DNA from: Brotaphodocola sp003480315 | Lineage (GTDB): Bacteria > Bacillota > Clostridia > Lachnospirales > Lachnospiraceae | NCBI RefSeq assembly: GCF_964246085.1 | Contig: NZ_CAXTPD010000009.1 | Length of the DNA: 64,000 bases | Strand: one strand, 5' to 3' | In this document: positions 1 to 7,795 of the stretch, piece after piece | How the letters are laid out: each line of letters begins with the position of its first letter | Position numbering within the stretch: the stretch's first letter is position 1 | Notes under the pieces: generated by a model | Database searches by the model: none | What the model saw: the letters and a program-made list of their open reading frames with translations, nothing else | What the model was told of the DNA's origin: nothing | Translations under genes and position numbers: made by a program

Positions 1-2105
1 TGTTCATCCGTTCCTGTTTCTTCTATAGCGAGGAAACCACTTGGAAGCAGAGACCAGCCGTCCGAGGTTTTGCCATCCATAAGGGTCAGAGTGAGAGAGG
101 CATCTCCCAGCGCGCTGCGGATGGCATTCTGACCCGATATTGTGGTTTCTCCCTCACTTCCCTTTACAAGAAGTTTCATGGCTACGCCGCCCGGGCCGCG
201 TTCTGTCACAGAAACACCGGTTATCTTTCCAACCCCGCCTACATGGGACGCAATGATGGTTCCGTTGGTTCTAAAATTCCACCGATAGAGTGGATAGGAA
301 GCATCATATGCAGGAAAATCCTTTTTTTTGATGAATGAAGCAAAGGCCTTCTCACTGGCAAAGCTTAACCGGCTTCTTGCCGTCTGCAGACTCAGACAGC
401 GCAGATACGGTGTAGCTTCCGGATCACTGTCCCAGATAGATGCGTTGGTGGTAGTACCGCAGGATGTTGAAAAATAGTAGGCTGTAATCGGATTTCCGTT
501 ATAATAAAGCATTTTCCCATAGGTTTCCTGCACGGCCTGGGCCGTTTTCTCGTCCGGGTCTACGTTATTATAAACCTGGAACTGGGTGCTGTCATCAATC
601 TGCGCGCCATATTCGCTGTAGCTGTTGCTCCTGCTCTGTACAAACGCGTATGTCCTGGCACAGACTGCCTGAGCTTTCAGGGCTTCCTTTTCGTAGCTAG
701 ATGGCATCTCACTGGGAATTACCTTCTTTAAATACGCTTCCATATCAATCTCATTCACAAGCACCAGGCCGTTTTCCGTATCCAGAATTTCCAGACGTCC
801 GCCATAGGACGGAGTTCCCTGCGCCCTGACCAGACTGTTAACCGTCAGCTCGCTGCCATCCTGCGGCTCCAGGATCAGACGCTCGCTGCAGGTGCCGTCC
901 CCGCTGGTCACAGAAATCACACTTGCCGGATCCAGCATGGTTTCAGAATCTCCCTGAATCTTTTTGATGCTTCCCGGACAGGTGATCTCGATTTTTTCAT
1001 GATAACGGCTCTCAAAACCATTTCCCATGATCAGAACGCGAATCCGGTCTGCAGCATCCTCCCGTTCTTTTATCGCCGCACAGATTTTCCCCTTTGCCAC
1101 GATGAATTCCTGGTTTTCACTTCCCACCAGAATATCCGAAAGCTGCTGCCGTTTTACATCCCCGTAAGTCTTTAATACCTTATATTCCGTATCCAGCGGT
1201 ACAGTTCCATAGCCTTCCAGTTCAATGGATCCCGCCTGAACAGAAAGGACTTTTCCGCTGATCCGCTCTTTCTTTACGGAAACCTTTGTGATCTTTCCGT
1301 GGTCCATGGTCAGATCTGCCAGATTCCCGATCAGCTCAACCGTTTTTTTATAATTTTTCCGAAACGGGATCCTGCGCTGAATATCTCCAATATATACCAT
1401 CAGCCCCTGGCTGTCTCCATCCAGGATCCACACATTCCGGTACAGGGTATTCTGTCCTTTATCTTTCTGCACATGGATCAGTTCGCCGTCCCGCAGCAAT
1501 ACGGACAGCTCATGATCTACATAGGAATCCAGTGACAGACCATAGAATGTGAGAGTACCCAGGCTGGTGTACGCAGTCCATGCCGGACAGCCCTGAATGT
1601 TTTCCGGAGTTCCGTATATACACACGGTTTCCGTATGTACCGCACCCTCCCGGTCTGCTTCCTTTAACAGCGAATCATATAGAAGCCACCAGTCCTCCGC
1701 GGGATATGCCTTCTCCCCGTTCCGACGGTTTGCCAGAACAAGCCGTTTCAGATTTCCGGACAACTGCTCAGCGATCCGAGCCGCCTCACGATAGGTCAGA
1801 AATCCTTCGGCATGTTCCCGGTCGGCCGGAGTTTCTGCTTCGTCCAGATAGTCATTTTCATACAGATAATCCAGATAGGGAACATACCATTCTCCTACTT
1901 CATCTGCCGCAAAGCGGGATGCCCCATACGTTTTTTCCCAGGCATTTAACTCTTCCGGTGATAAAAGAGCAAGGGCGACTGACTTTGCAGCCGCCGCCCT
2001 GGTAATTCCTGATTTTTCCGGTTCAAAGATCAGGATCACCAGAATAAGCGTCAGGACGATCACCGGAATTCCGAGAATCCACCGGATCATATTCCTTTTT
2101 TTCAT
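1..2105 (-). CDS. SpoIID/LytB-domain protein (partial, runs off left edge)
   Basis: An open frame runs from an ATG at 2105 (preceded by AGAGGAATTT) to the left edge without a stop, giving about 701 codons. Residues 6-28 form one hydrophobic N-terminal membrane anchor; the rest is predicted extracytoplasmic. The SpoIID signature lies near residue 460 (EMPSSYEKEALKAQAV, then CARTYA), so the SpoIID/LytB domain occupies roughly the last 250 visible residues. Family members act in peptidoglycan remodelling; SpoIID itself is a lytic transglycosylase of engulfment. This protein is about twice the length of classical SpoIID, so it is probably a paralogue with a long N-terminal region of unknown function. 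The start sits 8 bases after the AI-2E transporter stop, suggesting cotranscription. The C-terminus is outside the window. Confidence 0.85.
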   Translation of the reverse strand, partial: MKKRNMIRWILGIPVIVLTLILVILIFEPEKSGITRAAAAKSVALALLSPEELNAWEKTYGASRFAADEVGEWYVPYLDYLYENDYLDEAETPADREHAEGFLTYREAARIAEQLSGNLKRLVLANRRNGEKAYPAEDWWLLYDSLLKEADREGAVHTETVCIYGTPENIQGCPAWTAYTSLGTLTFYGLSLDSYVDHELSVLLRDGELIHVQKDKGQNTLYRNVWILDGDSQGLMVYIGDIQRRIPFRKNYKKTVELIGNLADLTMDHGKITKVSVKKERISGKVLSVQAGSIELEGYGTVPLDTEYKVLKTYGDVKRQQLSDILVGSENQEFIVAKGKICAAIKEREDAADRIRVLIMGNGFESRYHEKIEITCPGSIKKIQGDSETMLDPASVISVTSGDGTCSERLILEPQDGSELTVNSLVRAQGTPSYGGRLEILDTENGLVLVNEIDMEAYLKKVIPSEMPSSYEKEALKAQAVCARTYAFVQSRSNSYSEYGAQIDDSTQFQVYNNVDPDEKTAQAVQETYGKMLYYNGNPITAYYFSTSCGTTTNASIWDSDPEATPYLRCLSLQTARSRLSFASEKAFASFIKKKDFPAYDASYPLYRWNFRTNGTIIASHVGGVGKITGVSVTERGPGGVAMKLLVKGSEGETTISGQNAIRSALGDASLTLTLMDGKTSDGWSLLPSGFLAIEETGTDE

Positions 2106-2113
2106 AAATTCCT

Positions 2114-3349
2114 CTATTTTTTCATATAAGTCTGTTCTGTCTCATCGATATAATCCAGCCTGTCATATGAATCAAGGCTGTCTGACAGTGCTTTTTTTCC
2201 AAGCTTCCACGTTGTAAACTCTGTTACCAGGCGATAGATGACCGCAAACGTCGGAACCGCAATGATCATTCCCACAAAGCCCATAAGTCCGCCAAACAGC
2301 AGGATGGAAAACAGCACCCAGAAGCTGGAAAGACCGGTCGAATCTCCGAGGATCTTCGGGCCAAGAATGTTTCCGTCAAACTGCTGCAGAAGGAGTATAA
2401 AAATCAGGAAATACAGGCACTTCATTGGGTCCGACAGCAGAATCAGGAATGCACTCGGGATTGCTCCGATAAACGGACCGAAAAACGGGATCACATTGGT
2501 CACACCTACGATGACACTGACCAGCAGCACATACGGCATATTCGCAAAACCAAGCAGCACAAAACAGATCAGGCCGATGATCAGGGAATCCAGCAGTTTT
2601 CCAATGATGAAGCCGCCAAACACCTGATGCACATACCGGCCTTCCTCGATCACTTTGTTTGCGATCTTTAACGGGAATACACCGTAAATGATCATTTTGG
2701 CCTGAGCCAGCAGTTTCTCTTTCATATTCAGCAGATAGACCATAACGATCAGACCGATAAGAATATCAAACACGGCCCGCACCACCAGTACCACTCCGCT
2801 GGATACGCTTCCAATGATCCGGTAAATGTTCGGTACCACTACGTTTGTCAGCCAGTTCTGCAGATAATCTGCTGCTGCGCCGTAATGCTGCATGACCTGT
2901 TGCTCCAGATCCGGATTGTCTGCCAGAACCTTTTCCAGCCAGATTTCCAGATTGTTGATGCTGGCCGGCAGGGTTTCCATAACACCGCTAATGCTGTTGA
3001 TCAACTGCGGGATCAGCATGGAAATGAGGCCGACCACCACAGCTACCAGCAAAAACAAGCTTGCCAGCGTACCCAAAAAACCTCCCAGCCGTTTCCGGCC
3101 TTCTTCCTGTGTAATGATCTTTTCTGTCATTTTCATGACGGCTGCCTGTACCCGGTTATACACAGGATTCAGCAGATAGGCAAAGACAGCGCCGTAGATC
3201 ACGGGTGCAAGAATATTCGCGATTTTTGCTCCCAGCGCTGCCACCAGAGACCAGCGCATGACCACAAACACTGCCGCGACCAGAAGCAGCAGCACGGTCA
3301 GAGCTGTCACACCCCAGTATATGTAGGTGCGGTACTTATCATTCTTCAT
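2114..3349 (-). CDS. AI-2E family transporter (PerM/YdiK/TqsA-like permease)
   Basis: A protein of about 411 residues with roughly eight hydrophobic segments. It has the AI-2E exporter layout: two N-terminal helices, a polar central part (about residues 130-190), then closely spaced helices containing NVIPFFGPFIGAIPS and a final GGLMGFVGMIIAVP segment. The family (PF01594) includes exporters of autoinducer-2 and possible Na+/H+ antiporters; the substrate cannot be read from sequence. I prefer the ATG at 3349 (AAAGGA nine bases upstream); an ATG at 3355 is equally usable, and the frame stays open to 3403. The SpoIID-like gene follows after 8 bases. Confidence 0.88.
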   Translation of the reverse strand: MKNDKYRTYIYWGVTALTVLLLLVAAVFVVMRWSLVAALGAKIANILAPVIYGAVFAYLLNPVYNRVQAAVMKMTEKIITQEEGRKRLGGFLGTLASLFLLVAVVVGLISMLIPQLINSISGVMETLPASINNLEIWLEKVLADNPDLEQQVMQHYGAAADYLQNWLTNVVVPNIYRIIGSVSSGVVLVVRAVFDILIGLIVMVYLLNMKEKLLAQAKMIIYGVFPLKIANKVIEEGRYVHQVFGGFIIGKLLDSLIIGLICFVLLGFANMPYVLLVSVIVGVTNVIPFFGPFIGAIPSAFLILLSDPMKCLYFLIFILLLQQFDGNILGPKILGDSTGLSSFWVLFSILLFGGLMGFVGMIIAVPTFAVIYRLVTEFTTWKLGKKALSDSLDSYDRLDYIDETEQTYMKK

Positions 3350-3403
3350 GTTCATTAATCCTTTCATGGAATATGATTCCCAGAACATGCATGGTTTAAT
3401 CAC

Positions 3404-3878
3404 AATGGATAACTATGCACAGTATTTATAGTTTATCACACCGCAATATAAAGATAAAGTTAATAAATCATAAAATAACACAATAAAAGCAGCGGGTTCT
3501 CCGCTGCTCTTTTCTCTTTTGTAATCCCGAATGTGCCGTTCTTACTTATTGACGCCTAGCGAAGCTAGGTGGGCAACCGCACGCTGGTTTCTGCCTTCCA
3601 CTCGATGGAGGCCTGACATCTGCCGGCAGATATAGGAATCCCTTAGTCAGTAATGTAGGTTCAAAATGGGTAAGGTTGTCGAACACTTCAGGAATTACTT
3701 GCTGTCTTGTTTGTTCTGAACTGATTATACAACATGTAGTGTTCTTTTTCAAGTTCCTTTTCGAAACATCCTCGAGTTTCCAGTTCATCTGCACTTTCTT
3801 GCTTTTTCGCGCAGATTCTTGTATACTGAAAACCGCATTTATTATATCATTTATCCTATTCCAGATTGGAGCACCATC
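3404..3878. other. Gene-free stretch; possible relic of an IS200/IS605-type right end
   Basis: No convincing gene is seen between the AI-2E transporter and the PflX-like gene. The part 3546-3680 holds two short palindromes: CCTAGC-GAA-GCTAGG at about 3552-3566 and ATCTGCCGGCAGAT at about 3618-3631. Hairpins of this kind, followed by GTCAATAAG on the minus strand, recall the right end and overlapping guide RNA of IS200/IS605-group transposons. No transposase frame is intact and the boundary is undefined, so this is only a suggestion. Confidence 0.25.
3488..3508. terminator. Short bidirectional terminator-like hairpin
   Basis: AGCAGCGG and CCGCTGCT form an 8-bp stem with a 5-nt loop. T-rich sequence follows on the plus strand (TCTTTTCTCTTTT) and TTTTATTG follows on the minus strand. 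It lies in the gene-free stretch upstream of the AI-2E transporter. Confidence 0.5.
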
Positions 3879-4814
3879 ATGCCAGACCAGACTTTATCTT
3901 ATTTTCAGAAACAGATTCACCATTGCCAGCTCTGCCCCCGCATGTGCGGCATTGACCGCAGCATTCAGAGAGGTTTCTGCCAGGCTCCGTCCGGTGTAGT
4001 GGCTGCCAGGGCCGCACTGCACTACTGGGAAGAACCCTGCATCAGCGGCACCCGGGGAAGCGGCACCGTATTTTTCATCGGATGTACCCTGCGCTGCTGT
4101 TTCTGCCAGAATCACAAGATCAGCCGCGACCTATACGGCAAAACACTGACTGCACGTGAGCTGGCCGATGTCTTTTTGCGCCTTCAGGATCAGGGTGCCA
4201 ACAACATAAGCCTGGTAACTGCCACCCATTTTCTGCCCTGGATCATCCCGGCACTGGATCTTGTCAAAGACCGGCTGAGCATTCCTGTTGTCTACAACTG
4301 CGGCGGTTATGAACGGACAGAAACGATCGAGGCACTGAAGGATTATGTGGATATCTGGCTTCCGGATCTCAAATACGAAAGCGCTGAACTGTCTGCGCGT
4401 TACTCCCAAGCTCCTTTCTATTTCCAGGCTGCCGCGAAAGCAATTGCTCAGATGATCCGCCAGACCGGGAACCCGCACCTCAAAAAGATACCCGGAGAAG
4501 CAGCCCCGGTCATGGACCGCGGAGTCATCATCCGGCATCTGGTTCTTCCCGGCAGTAAGGATGACTCCATCCGGCTGATGCACTGGATCGCAGAGCAGCT
4601 GCCAAAGGACAGCTTTTATATCAGCCTCATGAGCCAGTATACTCCCTATGAACAGAACCCGCAGTTTCCGGAACTGAACCGCCGCATCACCAGCTACGAA
4701 TACCAGAAAGTTGTGGATACTGCCCTGGATCTTGGACTCACACAGGGATTTATGCAGAAAAAAAGCAGCGCCAGAGAAGAATATACACCGGCCTTTGATC
4801 TGGAAGGCCTGTAA
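3879..4814 (+). CDS. Radical SAM protein, PflX-like (pyruvate formate-lyase activase-related)
   Basis: A 311-residue protein starting at ATG 3879 with GGAG seven bases upstream; the frame extends further 5' but without a ribosome site. The radical SAM cluster motif is C69-x3-C73-x2-C76 (GCTLRCCFCQ). An extra N-terminal cysteine set (C16, C19, C23, C34) matches the CxxCPRxCG pattern of the COG1313/PflX family and may hold a second metal site. PflX proteins resemble glycyl-radical enzyme activases but their substrates are undefined. No glycyl radical enzyme is adjacent, so the target is unknown. A strong terminator follows, making this a single-gene unit. Confidence 0.85.
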   Translation: MPDQTLSYFQKQIHHCQLCPRMCGIDRSIQRGFCQAPSGVVAARAALHYWEEPCISGTRGSGTVFFIGCTLRCCFCQNHKISRDLYGKTLTARELADVFLRLQDQGANNISLVTATHFLPWIIPALDLVKDRLSIPVVYNCGGYERTETIEALKDYVDIWLPDLKYESAELSARYSQAPFYFQAAAKAIAQMIRQTGNPHLKKIPGEAAPVMDRGVIIRHLVLPGSKDDSIRLMHWIAEQLPKDSFYISLMSQYTPYEQNPQFPELNRRITSYEYQKVVDTALDLGLTQGFMQKKSSAREEYTPAFDLEGL

Positions 4815-4860
4815 TATCCTGCGTAGCTGCGCCGCCGGACACGTTGTTTCAGACATGATT

Positions 4861-4901
4861 TAAGCGGATACCAAAGGTTTACATCTTTGATATCCGCTTT
4901 T
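4861..4901 (+). terminator. Rho-independent terminator after the PflX-like gene
   Basis: TAAGCGGATA ... TATCCGCTTTTA forms a stem of about 10 bp, with CAAAG/CTTTG extending it inside, and a T-rich tail follows. It lies about 50 bases after the stop at 4814. Confidence 0.75.
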
Positions 4902-4904
4902 AAT

Positions 4905-5392
4905 TCACTTCGTCCACTGGACTGTACCTCACTTTTTCGGTTTATACGTTCCCTTATTCAGTTTTTGTTTTCTCTGACCTTCTGACTGTTTCTTATCTGA
5001 TGTTTGTTTCTTATTTTCTTCCTGTCCGATTCTGAAATCTATCACCCTAACTGCACTTTCTCGTCATACAGCTAAAACAATTCTTTTCAGTTTTTAACAG
5101 GTTTCTCAAATGAAGTTTGTCAGGTTTCGTTCTGGTCTGTTGGAAAACTTTTAAATACTGCTAAACTATTTCGGTGGTCCGTACCTCCTTTTCTTAGATT
5201 TTTGAAATCCGTTTCGTTTCCGGATTTCTGATCTGGAGTTTTCTGCTCCTTTTTATTTCTCTTTCTTTGTTGTCTTTATAATAGCAGATTGTTTCTGATA
5301 TGTCAATATGTTTTTGCAATTTTTATTAGTTTTATCTATTTATTTTGATTATTTTGTGTATTATTTTTAATTTGTTTGATTATTTCAAATTA
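4905..5392. other. Gene-free, T-rich stretch
   Basis: Almost 490 bases with no open frame of useful length on either strand. The plus strand is markedly pyrimidine-rich (many TTTCT/TTCTG runs) and the last 100 bases are nearly all A/T. I see no RNA family, repeat unit or promoter that I can defend. It separates the PflX-like gene from the convergent amidase gene. Confidence 0.6.
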
Positions 5393-6175
5393 TTAATACA
5401 CGGCTGCTTCCTGCACCATCAGCGTGGGATAACCGGCTGCCCGCAAGGTCTTTTCCATCCAGGCTGCATTATCCAGATTTAAGTAAGCCCCCACCCGTAC
5501 CTTATACAGGCCATCCTGGTAAACAAGAAATGCCGGATAACCGGCTGCCTGAAGCTGGCTGAGAAGTCCCTGCGCCAGATCCTTATCCGCGTATGCCCCA
5601 ACCTGGATCTGATAATACTCCGGCTGCCCCTCTGGACTTCGCAGTGTATTCAGAATCCCGTCAGCGATGGCCCGGGCCGTGTGCTCAAAATGCGCATCAA
5701 ACCGCTGGTTATCTTCCGGATTGTCCAGAAAACCAACCTCCACCAGAACTGCAGGCATTTCTGTTTTTCGCAGGACAATGAGTCCGGGCCGTTCTGTGGT
5801 CCCCAGGTCATTCCACCCCGCCTGCCCAAGCTCAGCATTGATGTTTGAAGCCAATTGCTCTGCCTCCCCGCCACGCGAAAAGATCAGGCTTTCTGTGCCG
5901 GAGGCAGTTCCCGGAACCGGCATGGCATTCCGGTGGAAAGAAACAAAATAATCTGCCTCCCAGTTATTCGCCATCTGTGCTTTCTGAAGCGGACTCTGGT
6001 ACACATCCTGCACCCTGGTATAGCCCACATCTACACCATCCTCACTCAAAATCTGTCCGACTGCCAGCGCCATCCGCAGATTATCATTTTTTTCCTGTCT
6101 TCCCTGGTAAACCGCACCCGGATCTGTAGTCCCGCCATGACCGGCATCCAAAATCACTTTCTTTGTCTCTGCCAA
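5393..6175 (-). CDS. N-acetylmuramoyl-L-alanine amidase (Amidase_3) with SPOR domain
   Basis: A 260-residue enzyme that should cleave the amide between N-acetylmuramic acid and L-alanine in peptidoglycan. The Amidase_3 domain spans about residues 5-178, with zinc ligands H13 (DAGHGG), E28 (RQEKND) and H81 (SFHRNA), plus the catalytic glutamate in VEVGFLDN. A C-terminal SPOR repeat (about residues 185-255, YYQIQVGAYADKD) would bind denuded glycan strands at septa. No signal peptide or membrane segment is visible, so it probably acts in the mother cell or during lysis, like CwlC-type sporulation amidases. That role is inference. Confidence 0.9.
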   Translation of the reverse strand: MAETKKVILDAGHGGTTDPGAVYQGRQEKNDNLRMALAVGQILSEDGVDVGYTRVQDVYQSPLQKAQMANNWEADYFVSFHRNAMPVPGTASGTESLIFSRGGEAEQLASNINAELGQAGWNDLGTTERPGLIVLRKTEMPAVLVEVGFLDNPEDNQRFDAHFEHTARAIADGILNTLRSPEGQPEYYQIQVGAYADKDLAQGLLSQLQAAGYPAFLVYQDGLYKVRVGAYLNLDNAAWMEKTLRAAGYPTLMVQEAAVY

Positions 6176-6289
6176 AATAAAAAACTTCCTTTTCCTACTG
6201 TTCTTTTAATACAATATGAAAAGAAAGTTTCTCTGGTGTCGCAATGCAGCACGGTTCCCGCCTGCAGCTTTTGCCGGAAGCTTTTCAGG

Positions 6290-6727
6290 CTACTCTTCTA
6301 CGTCCACCCCGCGCGGGCCAACATGAGTGGAAAATACAATCTGGGTACTGGTCTTGCCAAATTTCTGCAGCTGACCAATGAAAATATCCAGCTCCATGGT
6401 ACTCTGGAAGGCTACTTTCAGCAGCATTGAATAGTCTCCGGTCACACAGTTGCACTCAAGTACATTGGGAATGCTTTCCGCATATGCATAAAACTTCGGC
6501 TTATCCTCCGGTGTCACATCCAGATTGATAAAGGCAATGATATGATATCCAAGCCTGATGGGATCTACCTGGGCATGATAGCCTGCGATCACGCCATCCT
6601 TCTCCAATTTCTCAATGCGGGCTGACACAGCCGGAGAAGAAAGAAAGGTATTCTCTGCCATGGTCTTTAATGAAATGCGCGCATTATCCTGCAAAAGCTT
6701 TAATATTTTTCTGTCGATGTCATCCAT
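6290..6727 (-). CDS. Lrp/AsnC family transcriptional regulator
   Basis: A 145-residue regulator. An N-terminal winged helix-turn-helix begins MDDIDRKILKLLQDNAR and contains LSSPAVSARIEKLEKDG. The RAM/ACT-like ligand domain follows (about residues 65-140, with ECNCVTGDYSMLLKV). Lrp/AsnC proteins sense amino acids and bind DNA as multimers. The start at 6727 places MDDID at the N-terminus as in homologues; the frame extends seven codons upstream without need. No amino-acid transport or biosynthesis gene is adjacent, so the effector cannot be guessed. Confidence 0.9.
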   Translation of the reverse strand: MDDIDRKILKLLQDNARISLKTMAENTFLSSPAVSARIEKLEKDGVIAGYHAQVDPIRLGYHIIAFINLDVTPEDKPKFYAYAESIPNVLECNCVTGDYSMLLKVAFQSTMELDIFIGQLQKFGKTSTQIVFSTHVGPRGVDVEE

Positions 6728-6751
6728 AATGCTATATCTCCTCTCCAAATG

Positions 6752-6787
6752 AAAAAGGCGCCCGAACCCTCTGTTCGAACGCCTTTG
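6752..6787 (-). terminator. Terminator after the fusA-like/CPBP operon
   Basis: On the minus strand AAAGGCGTTCGAAC pairs with GTTCGGGCGCCTTT (about 14 bp with G-U pairs, loop AGAGG) followed by a T tract. It ends the transcript of the CPBP protease gene before the Lrp gene. Confidence 0.8.
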
Positions 6788-6873
6788 CTCTTAACACTTA
6801 ATCTTGTAATGTATCATACCCTTTTCTAATCTGCTTGTCAATAAAAAAATTTAAGAAAGAAAGCCCTTACGCT

Positions 6874-7791
6874 TCAGCCAATTACAAACAGCAAAACACA
6901 CCCGGCCAGAAATCCCCAGAAGCCCGGTGTTTTCAGAAGGATCACTGCGATCGGTTTCTCCTGATAAACCCAGCCGGAAAACCATGGAATCTTCCGGTAA
7001 TGGGAGGCAAGAATGATCACTGCGATCACCATGCTGACATAGGCAAGGATATTGATACAGCCATATCCGATCAGAGCAAGGATATTTCCACTGTCCATTC
7101 CATGAGACATCATAATCGGCAGTACTCCGCCCATCAGGTTGATCAGCATATGCAGCATGATGTTATAGCGGATTCTTCCGGTGCTGCTGTAGAGCCATGC
7201 AAAAACCATACCCAGAAGCAGCGCATAAAAAAACTGATAAAAATTTCCGTGAAACAGTGCAAAAAACAGACCGGAAAGAATTACGGCAGTCTTCTGTCCG
7301 TATGGTACGAGACGGTCGATCAGATATTTTCGAAACACAAGCTCTTCCATCACGGGCGCGATCAGCACCGTTGTCAGAAAGATCATACCCATATCCATCT
7401 GCTCAATCGCTTCTGCTACCGGATTTCCATACGCTGTTCCTCTGAGGATTCCCACTGCCTCCATAAAAAGGCCGCCGATCATATTTCCAAGATAGGTAAG
7501 ACCATAGCAAAAAACCAGCATGCCCAGAAACTGACCTAACCGGATTTTCTTTTTCTCCTTCATTTCGCAGGACGGAATCCGTCCCATCAGCCAGGCAAAC
7601 AACGGAAAAGCGACACCGTACATAGCAAATTCTGACACCAGAAGAGCCGCACGCGTAAGCGCACGGCTCTCTCCAAAGATCAGAATAAGTGGCTTAAGCA
7701 GCGCGCCAAGAAGAAGCGGCGCTGCGGTAGAAACCGCCAGGAATGTGGTATACGCCCAGCATATCCTGGATATCTGTCTTCTGGTTTCCAT
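6874..7791 (-). CDS. CPBP family intramembrane glutamic endopeptidase
   Basis: A 305-residue polytopic membrane protein. The CPBP (CAAX protease/bacteriocin-processing, formerly Abi) motifs are present in order: EELVFRKYL, FALFHGN and HMLINLMGG, carrying the conserved Glu-Glu and two His. Family members are membrane proteases, some giving bacteriocin self-immunity; the substrate here is unknown. The start at 7791 (METRRQ) lies 4 bases after the stop of the EF-G-like gene, so the two are cotranscribed. The open frame reaches upstream into that gene, but this extension reads as a shadow. Confidence 0.85.
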   Translation of the reverse strand: METRRQISRICWAYTTFLAVSTAAPLLLGALLKPLILIFGESRALTRAALLVSEFAMYGVAFPLFAWLMGRIPSCEMKEKKKIRLGQFLGMLVFCYGLTYLGNMIGGLFMEAVGILRGTAYGNPVAEAIEQMDMGMIFLTTVLIAPVMEELVFRKYLIDRLVPYGQKTAVILSGLFFALFHGNFYQFFYALLLGMVFAWLYSSTGRIRYNIMLHMLINLMGGVLPIMMSHGMDSGNILALIGYGCINILAYVSMVIAVIILASHYRKIPWFSGWVYQEKPIAVILLKTPGFWGFLAGCVLLFVIG

Positions 7792-7795
7792 AGGA

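Noticed and set aside
1299..2005. Plus-strand frames of 65-141 codons
   Set aside because: They are antisense to the SpoIID/LytB gene, which runs the whole way from 2105 to the left edge with coherent domain structure.
3546..3794. 82-codon minus-strand frame
   Set aside because: Low-complexity translation without ribosome site or domain; the DNA looks like a structured relic rather than a gene.
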